This document shows positions 30,323 through 40,109 of a DNA stretch of 64,000 nt, piece by piece. Location of the stretch: positions 1 to 64,000 of the forward strand of contig NZ_LQOT01000016.1 in the NCBI RefSeq assembly GCF_002101585.1. The letters run 5' to 3'. The DNA is from Mycolicibacter engbaekii. Lineage in GTDB: Bacteria; Actinomycetota; Actinomycetes; Mycobacteriales; Mycobacteriaceae. The notes under the pieces are model-generated. The model was not told the origin of the DNA. It made no database searches and saw nothing but the letters and a program-made list of their open reading frames with translations. The position numbers and the translations under genes were made by a program. Numbering within the stretch: the first letter of the stretch is position 1; each line of letters begins with the position of its first letter.

Positions 30323-32385
30323 GGTGTCTCGCTCGCGGTCAGGCGCGCCCGAAGCGTCTCCGCGGTCGGAGCGGTGTTCTCGCGTGCCGCGATCCAGCCG
30401 GCAATGGCCGCCACCGCCTCATCGCGCGGGACCCCGTTGATCTGGGTGCGATCCGCGAAGCGGAAGCTCACCGCGCCGGCCTCGACGTCCCGGTCACCGG
30501 CCAGCAGCATGAACGGGACCTTCTGGTTGGTGTGGTTGACGATCTTCTTGGGCATCCGATCGTCGCTGGCGTCCACCTCGACCCGCACGCCGTGCCGGCG
30601 CAGCTGGGCAGCCAGGTCGTCCAGGTAGGGCACGTGTTGGTCGGCGACCGGGATGCCGACCGCCTGGATCGGCGCCAGCCAGGCCGGGAAGGCACCGGCG
30701 TAGTGCTCGGTCAGCACCCCGAAGAACCGTTCGATGGAACCGAACAACGCCCGGTGGATCAGCACCGGCCGCTGGCGGGTTCCGTCGGAGGCGGTGTATT
30801 CCAGTTCGAAACGGTCCGGCATGTTGAAGTCGAGCTGGATGGTCGACATCTGCCAGCTGCGGCCGAGGGCGTCCTTGACCTGCACCGAGATCTTCGGCCC
30901 GTAGAACGCCGCGCCGCCCGGGTCGGGTACCAGGGTCAGCCCGGAGGCCTCGGCGACCTCGCGCAGCGTGTCGGTGGCCTCCTCCCACACCTCGTCGGAT
31001 CCCACGTACTTCTCCGGGTCCTTCGTGGACAGCTCCAGGAAGTAGTCGTCCAGGCCGTAGTCGGCGAGCAGGTCGAGCACGAAGCGCAGCAACGAGGCCA
31101 GCTCGTCGCGCATGCTCTCCCGGGTGCAGTAGATGTGTGCGTCGTCCTGGGTCATCCCGCGCACCCGGGTGAGCCCGTGCACCACACCGGAGCGTTCGTA
31201 GCGGTAGACGCTGCCGAATTCGAAGAGCCGCAACGGAAGTTCGCGGTACGAGCGTCCGCGCGACCGGAAGATCAGGTGGTGCATCGGACAGTTCATCGGC
31301 TTGAGGTAGTAGTCCTGGCCGGGTTTGCGCAGGGTGCCGTCTTCGGCGAACTCCGCGTCGATGTGCATGGCCGGATACATGCCCTCGCGGTACCACTCCA
31401 GGTGCCCGGACGTCTCGTAGAGTTCGGACTTGGTGATGTGCGGGGTGTTGACGAACTGATAGCCCGCCTCGATGTGCTTGCGCCGCGAGTACTCCTCCAG
31501 CTCGCGCCGGATGATTCCGCCCTTGGGGTGGAAAACCGGTAGGCCCGAGCCGATCTCGTCGGGGAAGCTGAACAGGTCCAGTTCGACGCCGAGCTTGCGG
31601 TGATCGCGCCGCAGTGCCTCTTCGATCAACTCCAGGTGGCTGTCCAGCGCCTCTTGCGACTCCCATGCGGTGCCGTAAACCCGTTGCAGGCTGGCGTTTT
31701 TCTGATCGCCGCGCCAGTAGGCCGCCGATGAGCGGGTGAGTTTGAAGGCGGGGATGAACCGAGTGGTCGGGATGTGCGGCCCTCGGCACAGATCACCCCA
31801 AACCCGTTCCCGGGTACGGGGGTTCAGGTTGTCATAGGCGGTGAGCTCGTCGCCGCCGACCTCCATGATGTCCGGATCGTCGGCCTTGCCGAAGTCGGCA
31901 GAGACCAGCTCCAGCTTGTAGGGCTCGCCGGCCAACTCGGCGCAGGCGGCGTCCTTGGACTCATACACCCGCCGGGAGAAGAGCTGGCCTTCCTTGATGA
32001 TGGCCCGCATCCGCTTCTCCAGCTTGGCCAGGTCCTCGGGCGTGAACGGCTCCGGCACGTCGAAGTCGTAGTAGAAGCCGTCGGTGATCGGCGGCCCGAT
32101 ACCCAGTTTGGCCGCCGGGAACAGGTCCTGGACCGCCTGGGCCAGCACGTGCGCGCAGGAATGCCGGATCACGCTGCGGCCGTCGTCGGTGTCGGCGGCG
32201 ACCGGGGTGACCTCGGCGTCGGCGCCGGGCGTCCAGCTCAGGTCGCGCAGCCGCCCGTCGGCGTCGCGCACCACCACGATGGCGTCCGGTGCGCCCCGCT
32301 CGGGCAGGCCCGCCGCGCGCACCGCTGCGGCCGCGGTGGTCCCGGCGGGAACCCGGATCGGGACGGGCTGTGCGGGCGCGCTCAT
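30319..32385 (-). CDS. thrS: Threonyl-tRNA synthetase
   Basis: A 688-residue class II synthetase with all domains: N-terminal TGS-like domain, the editing domain with [10 protein letters not shown] (about residue 74), catalytic core with [33 protein letters not shown] and the C-terminal anticodon-binding domain. It charges tRNA-Thr. The ATG at 32385 has GGAGA eight bases upstream. It heads the overlapping operon thrS-HIT-pgsA1-patA-pimA-Nudix. The 93-bp leader is too short for a T-box. Confidence 0.97.
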   Translation of the reverse strand: MSAPAQPVPIRVPAGTTAAAAVRAAGLPERGAPDAIVVVRDADGRLRDLSWTPGADAEVTPVAADTDDGRSVIRHSCAHVLAQAVQDLFPAAKLGIGPPITDGFYYDFDVPEPFTPEDLAKLEKRMRAIIKEGQLFSRRVYESKDAACAELAGEPYKLELVSADFGKADDPDIMEVGGDELTAYDNLNPRTRERVWGDLCRGPHIPTTRFIPAFKLTRSSAAYWRGDQKNASLQRVYGTAWESQEALDSHLELIEEALRRDHRKLGVELDLFSFPDEIGSGLPVFHPKGGIIRRELEEYSRRKHIEAGYQFVNTPHITKSELYETSGHLEWYREGMYPAMHIDAEFAEDGTLRKPGQDYYLKPMNCPMHHLIFRSRGRSYRELPLRLFEFGSVYRYERSGVVHGLTRVRGMTQDDAHIYCTRESMRDELASLLRFVLDLLADYGLDDYFLELSTKDPEKYVGSDEVWEEATDTLREVAEASGLTLVPDPGGAAFYGPKISVQVKDALGRSWQMSTIQLDFNMPDRFELEYTASDGTRQRPVLIHRALFGSIERFFGVLTEHYAGAFPAWLAPIQAVGIPVADQHVPYLDDLAAQLRRHGVRVEVDASDDRMPKKIVNHTNQKVPFMLLAGDRDVEAGAVSFRFADRTQINGVPRDEAVAAIAGWIAARENTAPTAETLRARLTASETP

Positions 32386-32478
32386 GACGTGGTCTCCAAG
32401 GGGGTGCTAGGGGCTAGAAACGTCCGCGACCATGCTATCGGGGGGGCTGTGGGCCAACCGTTCGGGAGTGCACCGCCG

Positions 32479-33093
32479 TCATGGTTGACCGGGTTTGAGC
32501 ACCACGAACAACGCCTCGCCGTCGGCCAGCACGGTGTCACCGTCGCAGAGTGTGGTCTCGACGAAGATCTTGCGGCCCTCGGCCCTGCTCACCCACGCCT
32601 GGACCTGCAACTCCTTCTCGATCGGGACGATCTGGCGGTAGTTGACGTGTAGGTAGGCGGTGCGCTGATAGTCCCCGCCGGTCAGCATCCAGGACGCGGT
32701 ACCCAACACCGAGTCGAACAACAGCCCGATAGCCCCGCCGTGCGCCGCGCCGTTGCGGCCCAGATGGAAACGCCGGAAGCGGGCCCAGCCGCTCAGCCGC
32801 CCCTCGCCGTCCCGCTTCAGCTTCATCGGCACCGCCAGCACGTTGCCGCGCATAGGCAGGTCCAGCCGGCGGCCCGACGGCGACGACCACTCGTCGGTGT
32901 CGAAGGGGGCCAGCAGCTCACACACGTTCTGCAGGGCGTCGGCAGCCCGGCTGATCACCTCGGCGGGGGCGTCGGCGGCCCGGGCATGGTCCTGCAGGGC
33001 GCGCACATTCTCCAGGAAGCGGCCGTAGTCCGGCCCGCCCTTCTGGGTCGGTTCGGGCGGATTGAAGCCGCCGCCGGCGTGTGTGGCTGTCAT
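32479..33093 (-). CDS. PaaI-type hotdog thioesterase
   Basis: About 204 residues. The C-terminal half is a single hotdog domain with the segment NGAAHGGAIGLLFDSVLGTAS, matching the HGG-x-D signature of PaaI/YbgC-type acyl-CoA thioesterases, then YLHVNYRQIVPIEKELQVQAWV. The N-terminal ~70 residues are Pro/Gly-rich and helical. I chose ATG 33093; an upstream TTAAAT six bases plus AGGGGG could be either a leaderless -10 or a crowded ribosome site. Divergent from the DUF1990 gene. Confidence 0.82.
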   Translation of the reverse strand: MTATHAGGGFNPPEPTQKGGPDYGRFLENVRALQDHARAADAPAEVISRAADALQNVCELLAPFDTDEWSSPSGRRLDLPMRGNVLAVPMKLKRDGEGRLSGWARFRRFHLGRNGAAHGGAIGLLFDSVLGTASWMLTGGDYQRTAYLHVNYRQIVPIEKELQVQAWVSRAEGRKIFVETTLCDGDTVLADGEALFVVLKPGQP

Positions 33094-33157
33094 CCCCCTA
33101 TTTAACGTTCCGGCCAATGCCGGGCGAACGGCGCGCCCGCGGTGGCAAGGTGGGGCC

Positions 33158-33661
33158 GTGGAATTGAGCACGCTGCGTGAGCTGCCGCTCACCTACCCCG
33201 AGGTGGGCGCCACCGCCGGAACGCTGCCCGCCGGCTATCACCATCTGGATCTGAGCGCCCCGATCGGGACCGGCAGGCAACGCTTCGAGGAGGCCGGCGA
33301 CGCGGTGCTGCGCTGGGGGATGCTCCGCGGCGCCGGCGTCGGAGTACGGGTGCGGGCTGACCGCGAGATCGCCGAGGTGGACGCCGTGGTGCTGGTTCGC
33401 CTGGGACTGATGACCGCACCGTGCCGGGTCGTCTATGTGGTGTCCGAACCCGACCGGCGCGGCTTCGCCTACGGCACCTTGCCGGGGCATCCCGAATCCG
33501 GGGAGGAGCTGTTCGCGGTGCGCTACGACGCCGCCGATGACACCGTGTACGCCCAGATTCGGGCGTTCTCCCGGCCGGCCACCTGGTGGACCAAGGCAGC
33601 CGGACCGATCGGGCCCTTTCTGCAGCGCACCATCGCCACCCGTTATCTGCGAGCGGTGTGA
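33158..33661 (+). CDS. DUF1990 family protein
   Basis: A 167-residue protein recognised by the compact DUF1990 pattern: LTYPEVGAT, GYHHLDLSAPIGTGRQRFEEAGDAVLRW, and a C-terminal FAYGTLPGHPESGEELFAVRYD followed by FSRPATWWTKAAGP. The function of this family is unknown. The fold may be START-like, which is inference from the FAYGTLPGHPE/EELF pattern shared with ligand-binding proteins. The GTG at 33158 begins where family similarity begins. It converges with the nitronate monooxygenase gene 4 bp away. Confidence 0.8.
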   Translation: MELSTLRELPLTYPEVGATAGTLPAGYHHLDLSAPIGTGRQRFEEAGDAVLRWGMLRGAGVGVRVRADREIAEVDAVVLVRLGLMTAPCRVVYVVSEPDRRGFAYGTLPGHPESGEELFAVRYDAADDTVYAQIRAFSRPATWWTKAAGPIGPFLQRTIATRYLRAV

Positions 33662-33665
33662 CGGG

Positions 33666-34619
33666 TCAGCCCCAGCGCGCCAGCAGCCGTTGCGCCCCGC
33701 TGCACAGCTCGTCGATCACCACCGCCACCGGGCGGCTGTCGGTGAGCATGCCGACGCTCTGACCGGCGTCCACCGGGGCGAGTCGCTGATCGTCGGCGGC
33801 GATCGCGGCGGCCAGTTCCGCGCTCGCATCCCGATCGGCGGCCAGCGCATCCTCATGACCGGCCCAGCGGCCGGTGAAGTCGTTGCGCAACACCCGCGAC
33901 GGGAACCACGCCGGCCAGTCCAGACGCTGCCCGACGTCGAAGACCCGGGTGGTGATCGTGTCGGTGCCGGTGGCTGCGATCAGCGCGCGGCGGGCGCCCT
34001 CGCCGGTCAGCGCCTCGGGGCATGCCGACAACACCGTTCCCAGCCAGGCTCCCGCGGCGCCGGCGGCCAGCACGGCGGCCAGGCTGCGCGGCCCGGCGAT
34101 TCCACCGGCAGCCAGCACCGGAACCTCGACGACATCCAGAACGGCGTCCAGCAGGGGCAGCGTGCCAAGCCGGATCGCGCCGTGGCCGCCGCCCTCGGCG
34201 CCGCGCGCCACCAGCACATCCACCCCGGCGTCCCGGGCCCGGCGGGCGGTCTCGGCGTCGTAGACCTGAGTGACAGCCGCGATCCCAGCGCCGTGGGCCC
34301 GCTGCACCCAGGACAAGTCGGCACCGAAGCTGACCGACAGCAACGTCGGGCCGGCAGCCAGTGCCGCCTCCAGCAAGTCGGGTTGGTCGCGGATCACCCA
34401 ATCCACCAGGCCTATTCCGAACCGGGGCGCGGTGCCCAGCGCGGCCAGTTCGGTTGCCAGCGACGCCGCGGTGGCGGTGCTGCCCATGCCGATCATCCCC
34501 AGCCCGCCTGCGGCGGTGACGGCCGCGGCCAGCCGTCCGCCGGCCACCCCACCCATGGGTGCATTGAGGATCGGCACCCGCAGTCCGATCCCCTGCGACC
34601 AGGAGGTGCGCAGCGGCAC
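33666..34619 (-). CDS. Nitronate monooxygenase-family flavoprotein
   Basis: A 317-residue FMN-binding TIM-barrel enzyme of the 2-nitropropane dioxygenase/nitronate monooxygenase family. It has PILNAPMGGVAGGRLAAAVTAAGGLGMIGMG at the N-terminus, the family hallmark GAEGGGHG near residue 170, and PVLAAGGIAG. It should oxidise alkyl nitronates or act as a related reductase. It is the last gene of a five-gene minus-strand unit (2 bp after the cupin gene), which hints at a role in redox or nitro stress. Confidence 0.88.
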   Translation of the reverse strand: MPLRTSWSQGIGLRVPILNAPMGGVAGGRLAAAVTAAGGLGMIGMGSTATAASLATELAALGTAPRFGIGLVDWVIRDQPDLLEAALAAGPTLLSVSFGADLSWVQRAHGAGIAAVTQVYDAETARRARDAGVDVLVARGAEGGGHGAIRLGTLPLLDAVLDVVEVPVLAAGGIAGPRSLAAVLAAGAAGAWLGTVLSACPEALTGEGARRALIAATGTDTITTRVFDVGQRLDWPAWFPSRVLRNDFTGRWAGHEDALAADRDASAELAAAIAADDQRLAPVDAGQSVGMLTDSRPVAVVIDELCSGAQRLLARWG

Positions 34620-34621
34620 GC

Positions 34622-34960
34622 TCAGTGGGATGCGCTTTTCGCGACGGTCAGCAGCACCACCGAGTCCTCCAGCGACTCCAGCGCATGCCGGGTGCGGGGC
34701 AAGGTGACCAGTTCACCGGCCGCACCCTCCCAGGTGTCCTCGCCGGCGCTCAGCCGCACCCGGCCGCGCAGCACCTGCAAGGTCGATTCCCCCGGGCTGT
34801 CGTGTTCGGCCAGCGACTGGCCGGCCTGCAAGGCGACCAGAGTCTGGCGAAGGTGGTGCACCGAACCGCCGTAGACGGTGTGGGCGGCTCGGCCGCTGTG
34901 GTGCTGGGCCGCCTCGGCGAGCTTCTCGTCGGCCAACGCGTTCAGCGATGTCGATTCCAT
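34622..34960 (-). CDS. Cupin-domain protein
   Basis: A 112-residue single-cupin protein, like Rv2619c. The beta-barrel motif is visible in QSLAEHDSPGESTLQVLRGRVRL and a second half with GELVTLPRTRHALES, giving candidate metal ligands His (AEHD), Glu, and His (RHALE). Function unknown; such small cupins are often sensors or metal-dependent enzymes. It sits between the membrane protein gene (38 bp) and the nitronate monooxygenase gene (2 bp) in the same unit. Confidence 0.82.
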   Translation of the reverse strand: MESTSLNALADEKLAEAAQHHSGRAAHTVYGGSVHHLRQTLVALQAGQSLAEHDSPGESTLQVLRGRVRLSAGEDTWEGAAGELVTLPRTRHALESLEDSVVLLTVAKSASH

Positions 34961-34998
34961 CGGTACTCCTTCGGCTCGGGGTGGGAGCGTGGGACGGT

Positions 34999-35424
34999 TC
35001 AGCCGGACAACAGCAGGATGCCCATGCAGATCAGCGCGGCAACCTTGATCAGTTCCAGTGCGACATAGGCGTAGTGCGCCCGGGAGCGGGGTGCCTGCAA
35101 CCCGGCCAGGACCTGGTCGGCCCGGCGGCGCAGGGCCGGGCGCACCGCAAGCACCTGGGCCGACAGCGTCGCCACGGCGACGGCATAGGCCGCGGCGGTA
35201 CCGACCGTGGGCCGCTGCGCGGCGAAGGCGGCCGCGATCACCGCAGCCAGCAGGAATTCGGCCGCGTTGAGGCCGCGGAAGACCAACCGGCCGATGCCGA
35301 GACCGATCGGGAGGGTGACGCCGGGCGCCTGGAACCTCAGCGGCGCCTCCAGGAACGAAATCGCGGTCACCATCCCCAGCCAGAGGAAGGTGGCGGCGGT
35401 CGCAACGGAGGCGCCGGCGCTCAC
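34999..35424 (-). CDS. Four-helix membrane protein (Rv2620c-like)
   Basis: A 141-residue integral membrane protein with about four hydrophobic helices (residues 5-24, 50-66, 74-93, 117-139). It has a conserved look to Rv2620c but no known function. The GTG start at 35424 overlaps the stop of the SufR-like regulator (GTGA), so the two are co-translated. That points to a shared pathway, with the regulator controlling or sensing through the membrane protein as one possibility. Confidence 0.78.
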   Translation of the reverse strand: MSAGASVATAATFLWLGMVTAISFLEAPLRFQAPGVTLPIGLGIGRLVFRGLNAAEFLLAAVIAAAFAAQRPTVGTAAAYAVAVATLSAQVLAVRPALRRRADQVLAGLQAPRSRAHYAYVALELIKVAALICMGILLLSG

Positions 35425-36155
35425 CCGGTGGACCCTGCGGTGCGCGTCACGCCCGGGGCGGAGCGGGCGACCGGCGTTCCGTTGTCGGCCGCGGGCTTCA
35501 GATGCGCCACGCACAGGTCGGGCTCGTAGAAGGGGTCGAGACGATCGACGGTCAGCGGCGATCCCCAAGCTTCCAGTACGCCCTGCATCAACCCCTGGTG
35601 AATCGGGCAGACCACTTCGGCCGAGGTTTCGGCGAGTTCCAGAAAGGGGCAATGCCGCAGCCCGAACTGCTCTTCGCCGGTGGTGTCGGGATCGAGGGTC
35701 TCGGGTTCGAATCCCAGTTCATCGAGCATTTCCAGCAGCTGACCGGTGGAGTCGTCGGCGTCGACGGGTCCGTCCGGGGGTTGCAGGGGGCGCAGGCGCT
35801 GTCCCCAGGCCCGGCCCGCGGCCAGCGCCTTGGTGCTGGGATCGGCGTCGGCGGCCAAGCCCATGGTGAGGATTTCGGCGAGCAGCCGGAACCGGCGGGT
35901 GCCGCCACGGTCCATCTGCCGGATTGCACGGAACATCAGCGCCGGCCGGCCCCGGCCCTTGTGATCGGTTGCAGTGTGCTCGACCCGGCCTTCCTCGACC
36001 AGGGTGTCCAAGTGGAACCGCACCGTATTGGGGTGCACGCCCAGTTCGTCGGCGATCTGCGCGATGCTCAGCGGTTCGTCAGCGGCCTGTACCAGCCGAA
36101 GAACGTCGAGGCGACGTCCTCCCGATGGCGCAGGCGACTTGGCGATGTCGCTCAC
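35421..36155 (-). CDS. Winged-helix regulator with three-cysteine C-terminus (SufR-like)
   Basis: A 244-residue ArsR/SufR-type regulator, like Rv2621c. The N-terminal winged helix is clear: [28 protein letters not shown], then GRGRPALMF at the wing. The C-terminal half has Cys169, Cys183 and Cys215, with a His186 next to the second. SufR uses three such Cys to bind an Fe-S cluster; spacing here is C-x13-C-x31-C, so cluster binding is plausible but not shown. It starts with GTG at 36155, overlapping the ferredoxin stop by four bases. Confidence 0.85.
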   Translation of the reverse strand: MSDIAKSPAPSGGRRLDVLRLVQAADEPLSIAQIADELGVHPNTVRFHLDTLVEEGRVEHTATDHKGRGRPALMFRAIRQMDRGGTRRFRLLAEILTMGLAADADPSTKALAAGRAWGQRLRPLQPPDGPVDADDSTGQLLEMLDELGFEPETLDPDTTGEEQFGLRHCPFLELAETSAEVVCPIHQGLMQGVLEAWGSPLTVDRLDPFYEPDLCVAHLKPAADNGTPVARSAPGVTRTAGSTG

Positions 36156-36496
36156 TCCCCCTGGGGAGGGTAGCTGGCCACCAGCGGAGTGTCGATGCCG
36201 AGCGGGCCGATCTTGGCGGCGCCGCCGGGGGATCCGAGGGCCTCGTCGCGCCCCGGCAGGGCCTCGGCGAAGAAGGCCGCGTTGTCAGCCTGGTGCGGCT
36301 GGAGCTCGTCGGGGAGGTCATCTTCGTAGTAGATGGCCTCGACCGGGCACACCGGCTCGCAGGCTCCGCAGTCCACACACTCGTCCGGGTGGATGTAAAG
36401 GGCTCGCCCGCCTTCGTAGATGCAGTCAACCGGGCACTCCTCCACGCAGGCCCGATCCATCACGTCAACGCACGGCTTCCCGATCACATATGCCAT
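36152..36496 (-). CDS. fdxA: Seven-iron ferredoxin
   Basis: A 114-residue 3Fe-4S/4Fe-4S ferredoxin close to mycobacterial FdxA. The first cluster ligands are in [17 protein letters not shown], the second in [12 protein letters not shown]. The C-terminal tail ([20 protein letters not shown]) is also that of FdxA. It carries single electrons for redox partners such as P450s. I chose ATG 36496 (MAYVIG) because the family starts M-x-YVIG; GTG 36502 is possible. It is the first gene of the unit fdxA-regulator-membrane protein-cupin-nitronate monooxygenase. Confidence 0.93.
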   Translation of the reverse strand: MAYVIGKPCVDVMDRACVEECPVDCIYEGGRALYIHPDECVDCGACEPVCPVEAIYYEDDLPDELQPHQADNAAFFAEALPGRDEALGSPGGAAKIGPLGIDTPLVASYPPQGE

Positions 36497-36504
36497 GGGC
36501 ACAG

Positions 36505-36510
36505 AGTTTA
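36505..36510 (-). promoter_or_regulatory. Probable -10 of the fdxA operon
   Basis: TAAACT on the minus strand, ending 8 bases before the ATG at 36496. No Shine-Dalgarno precedes the start, so the mRNA may be leaderless or nearly so. No DosR box was recognised in 36497-36725. Confidence 0.45.
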
Positions 36511-36725
36511 CACAAGGGATTTTGTAGAAACGAGAAAGGCGAACCTAAACGCCCACGGCCGGTTTGGGCGCCCCGTGCGCCCCCGCGCTGGACGGCATTC
36601 CCGGCCTGACCGGACCCGGGAACAGTTGGGCTCGTTGCGGATTCACCGACGCACCGCGCAGGTGGCCGCCGACGGCGTCAAGCCAGCCCTGACGGCGGCG
36701 GCCCCGGGCCGTCGAGTAGAAACAA

Positions 36726-37535
36726 ATGATGACTGACGCGCCCCGCTACCGTGCCTCTTCCGACTTCCCCAGCCTTCGGTTCGAGCCGGGTGACAACGGC
36801 GTGCTGGAGCTGGTGCTCGATGCCCCCGGGCTCAACTCGGTGGGCCCGCAGATGCACCGCGACCTCGCCGACGTGTGGCCGGTGCTCGACCGCGACGACG
36901 AGGTGCGGGCGGTACTGGTCCGCGGCGAGGGCAAGGCGTTCTCCGCCGGCGGCAGCTTCGATCTGATTGAGAAGATCGTCGGCGATCATGCCGGGCGGAT
37001 GCAGGTGCTGCGGGAGGCCCGCGATCTGGTGCTCAACATGGTCAACTTCTCCAAGCCGGTGATCTCGGCCATCAACGGCCCGGCCGTGGGGGCGGGCCTG
37101 GTGGTGGCGCTGCTGTCAGACATCTCGGTGGCCGGGCGCACCGCGCGGTTGATCGACGGCCACACCAAGCTCGGGGTGGCCGCGGGCGACCACGCGGCGA
37201 TCTGCTGGCCGCTGCTGGTGGGGATGGCCAAGGCCAAGTACTACCTGTTGACCTGCGAGACACTGCACGGCGAGGAGGCCGAACGCATCGGGCTGGTCTC
37301 CACCTGCGTCGACGACGACCAGGTCCTGGCCACCGCCACCCGCATCGCCGACGACCTGGCGCACGGCGCCCAGGACGCGATCCGGTTCACCAAGCACAGC
37401 CTGAACTACTGGTACCGGCAGTTCGCGCCGGCCTTCGAGACCGCCCTGGGCCTGGAGTTCCTCGGCTTCTCCGGTCCCGACGTGCACGAGGGCCTGGCCG
37501 CCATCCGGGAAAAGCGCAAGCCGCAGTTCGGCTGA
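36726..37535 (+). CDS. Enoyl-CoA hydratase/isomerase-family protein
   Basis: A 269-residue crotonase. The oxyanion-hole segments [13 protein letters not shown] (about residue 75) and [21 protein letters not shown] (about residue 118) are present. At the usual position of the second hydratase Glu the sequence runs [18 protein letters not shown], with Asp where many members have Glu, so hydratase activity is not certain. No Shine-Dalgarno is visible before the ATG. Divergent from fdxA and convergent with an acyl-CoA synthetase gene one base away. Which EchA paralogue it matches is unclear. Confidence 0.85.
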   Translation: MMTDAPRYRASSDFPSLRFEPGDNGVLELVLDAPGLNSVGPQMHRDLADVWPVLDRDDEVRAVLVRGEGKAFSAGGSFDLIEKIVGDHAGRMQVLREARDLVLNMVNFSKPVISAINGPAVGAGLVVALLSDISVAGRTARLIDGHTKLGVAAGDHAAICWPLLVGMAKAKYYLLTCETLHGEEAERIGLVSTCVDDDQVLATATRIADDLAHGAQDAIRFTKHSLNYWYRQFAPAFETALGLEFLGFSGPDVHEGLAAIREKRKPQFG

Positions 37536-37536
37536 C

Positions 37537-39222
37537 CTACCCGGGCACAGCCGCTTGGACGAGTTGCGCGGCGATGGCCTGCTCCCTGGCCCAGCGGTAG
37601 TCGGCCTTGCCCGACGGCGAACGCCGAATCTGGGCGCAGAACACCACGGCTTTGGGCAGTTTGTACCGCGCGATGTGGTCGGCTGCCGTGGCGATGATGT
37701 CGTCGGCCCCGGCGTCGGCACCTTCGGCCAGCTGCACCACGGCGACGACTTCGTTGCCCCACTGCTGGCTGGGCCGGCCCACCACCACGACGTCGTAGAC
37801 GGCGGGATGGTGCGCGATCGCGGCTTCGACCTCCTCGGCGAAGATCTTCTCGCCGCCGGAGTTGATCGTCACCGAGTCGCGGCCCAGCAGGTCGATGCCG
37901 CCGTCGGCGTCCCAGCGGGCCCGGTCACCGGGGACCGAATGCCGGATTCCCTCGATGAGGGGGAACGTGCGCGCCGACTTCTGCGGGTCGCCGAGGTATC
38001 CCAGCGGCACATAACCCTGCTGCGCCAGCCAGCCGATCTCGTCGTCACCGGGCTGCAGGATGCGGGTCATGTCCTCGCTGACCACCACGGCGCCGGGGTT
38101 CGGGGTGAAGCGTCCGGTGGAGCTCTGGGCGCGACTGGTGGTCTGCCCCATCGCGGCGCCGGTCTCCGAAGAACCCCCGGCATCGAGGATCGACACGTGC
38201 GGCAGCAGGCCCAGGATCCGCTGCTTGAGCGGCGCGGTGAACGCCGCCCCGCCGCTGGCCAGCACCATCAGCCCCGACAGGGCGTCGGCCAGCTCGGGGC
38301 CACCGGCCTCGAGCGCGTCGGCGAGCGGGCGGGCGAAGGCATCTCCGACGATCGACAGCGAAACGACCCGTTCCCTGGCCGCCAGTTCCCATGTCACCAC
38401 CGGGTCGAACCGAGCGGTGGACGTCGACATCACGAACGGGCGCCCGCCCAGCAGCGTGATGAACGCGGCCCACTGGGCGGCACCGTGCATCAGCGGCGCC
38501 ACCGTCATCGAGCCGGCCGTACCGGCGAGCTGGGCGCGGGCGACGACCTCCTCCAGCGTGGCGGGTACGGAGCCGGTACCGAAGGCGCGGCCGCCCATCG
38601 CGTTGATGAAGATGTCGTGCTGGCGCCACAGCACGCCCTTGGGCATGCCCGTGGTGCCCCCGGTGTAGAGCAGGTACAGGTCGTCCGGGGACAGCGTCAG
38701 GTCCAGTGGCTCCGCGGAGGTGGCGGCCAGCAGTTCCTCGTAACGCACCGCACCGGGCAGTGGCTCGTTGCCGGAGTCGTCGTCGACGTGGATCAGCGGT
38801 ATCGCGGGCAATCGGTCGCCGGCCCGCTGCAGTGCCTCGGCCAGCGTGGGGGCGTAGCGGGCGTGGTACATGATCGCGTCGGTGGCCGCGTTGGTCAGCA
38901 GATAGACCAGTTCATCGGCGACGTAGCGGTAGTTGACGTTGAACGGCGCGACGCGGGCGTGGTAGGCGCCGAGCATGCCCTCCAGATACTCGTTGCCATT
39001 GGCCAGATACAGCGCCAGGTGGCTCTGGCCGGATTCGTGGGGGGCCAGGTCGCAACGCTCCCGGCGCGCGCCCAGACCCCGCTCGTGCAGGGCCCGCGCC
39101 AGCCGGCGGACCCGGTCCTCGACCTGGCGGTAGCTCAACCGCCGGTCGCCGAAGACGATGCAGTCCCGGTCCGGGTTGGCCTCGGCGACCGCCGAGAACA
39201 CCTGGGCGAGGTTGAATTCCAC
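37537..39222 (-). CDS. Fatty-acid/steroid-type acyl-CoA synthetase (FadD)
   Basis: A 561-residue AMP-forming ligase. The P-loop is LLYTGGTTGMPKGVLWRQ (about residue 190), followed by GGSSETGAAMG, YLGDPQKSARTF, the D of PGDRARWD, and the C-terminal INSGGEKIFAEEVEAA and RRSPSGKADYRWA with the catalytic Lys. Overall it is nearest the FadD17/FadD19-like group active on steroid side chains or similar acids; the substrate is inference. GAGGAG precedes the GTG at 39222. Confidence 0.88.
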   Translation of the reverse strand: MEFNLAQVFSAVAEANPDRDCIVFGDRRLSYRQVEDRVRRLARALHERGLGARRERCDLAPHESGQSHLALYLANGNEYLEGMLGAYHARVAPFNVNYRYVADELVYLLTNAATDAIMYHARYAPTLAEALQRAGDRLPAIPLIHVDDDSGNEPLPGAVRYEELLAATSAEPLDLTLSPDDLYLLYTGGTTGMPKGVLWRQHDIFINAMGGRAFGTGSVPATLEEVVARAQLAGTAGSMTVAPLMHGAAQWAAFITLLGGRPFVMSTSTARFDPVVTWELAARERVVSLSIVGDAFARPLADALEAGGPELADALSGLMVLASGGAAFTAPLKQRILGLLPHVSILDAGGSSETGAAMGQTTSRAQSSTGRFTPNPGAVVVSEDMTRILQPGDDEIGWLAQQGYVPLGYLGDPQKSARTFPLIEGIRHSVPGDRARWDADGGIDLLGRDSVTINSGGEKIFAEEVEAAIAHHPAVYDVVVVGRPSQQWGNEVVAVVQLAEGADAGADDIIATAADHIARYKLPKAVVFCAQIRRSPSGKADYRWAREQAIAAQLVQAAVPG

Positions 39223-39345
39223 TGCCGCTCCTCGATCCGATCACCAGTGCCTGGGCAGGCGCCCGGCTTACGCTACAAGGTGAAGCGGTGCAGCGCCGAC
39301 CGCGCCGACGGGCTTTCCTGAGCGCCGTGAGGCATGCTTGGCCGC

Positions 39346-40002
39346 ATGTCGGTGGATATCCTGCTCTACTCGATCCCGCCGGTGCTGGTCTATCTGCTCG
39401 TCGGCGGGGTGATCGGCATCGAGAGCCTGGGTGTGCCGCTTCCGGGGGAACTCATGCTGGTGGGCGCCGCGCTGTTGTCGTCGCGGCACGAGCTGGGAGT
39501 CGACCCGGTGGGGGTCGCCGCTGCGGCCATCGTCGGGGCTGTCATCGGCGACTCGATCGGCTATTCGATCGGCCGTCGCTTCGGTATGCCGCTGTTCGAC
39601 CGGCTGGGCCGGCGATTCCCGAACCACTTCGGCCCGGGCCACATCGCATTCGCGGAGCGGTCGTTCGGCCGGTGGGGCAGCCTGGCGGTGTTCTTCGGCC
39701 GCTTCATGGCACTGCTGCGCATCCTGGCCGGCCCGCTGGCCGGGGCGCTGCGCATGCCCTACCGGCATTTCCTGATCGCCAACGTTGCCGGGGCCATCTG
39801 CTGGGCCGGGGGTACCACGGCCCTGGTGTACTACGCCGGCGTGGCGGCCGAACATTGGCTTTCCCGCTTCTCCTGGGTAGCGCTGCTGGTCGCGGTGCTC
39901 GCCGGCCTGATCGGCACCCTCGCGCTGCGGGGACGCATCGGCGCCCACATCGCCGAGCTGGAGGCAAACCATCGGTCCGAGGCGGACGCGGTCCTGGAGT
40001 AG
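39346..40002 (+). CDS. dedA: DedA-family membrane protein
   Basis: About 218 residues. GIESLGVPLPGELML near residue 22 is the DedA signature; FFGRFMALLRILAGPLAGAL carries the FGRF...R...G motif of DedA/VTT proteins, which move lipids across membranes or affect proton-driven homeostasis. Several membrane helices follow and the tail is charged. Closest to Rv2637. The start is uncertain: ATG 39334, ATG 39346 and GTG 39352 are all in frame; the last two best fit the homologue. Confidence 0.88.
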   Translation: MSVDILLYSIPPVLVYLLVGGVIGIESLGVPLPGELMLVGAALLSSRHELGVDPVGVAAAAIVGAVIGDSIGYSIGRRFGMPLFDRLGRRFPNHFGPGHIAFAERSFGRWGSLAVFFGRFMALLRILAGPLAGALRMPYRHFLIANVAGAICWAGGTTALVYYAGVAAEHWLSRFSWVALLVAVLAGLIGTLALRGRIGAHIAELEANHRSEADAVLE

Positions 40003-40109
40003 TCAGCCAATTGGGGGCGAATAGGGGTTGTCCCCACACCGTGGCCGGAGCATGGTGGAAGGGAGCGGCGGCGCCGCGGGGGCGTCGCCCCGATCGCTCG
40101 GAGGCCCCC

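Noticed and set aside
32386..32478. T-box or other riboswitch upstream of thrS
   Set aside because: The leader is at most 93 bp and shows no specifier stem or T-box sequence.
36497..36725. Possible DosR box upstream of fdxA
   Set aside because: Searched by eye for GGGAC...GTCCC-type symmetry; none found.
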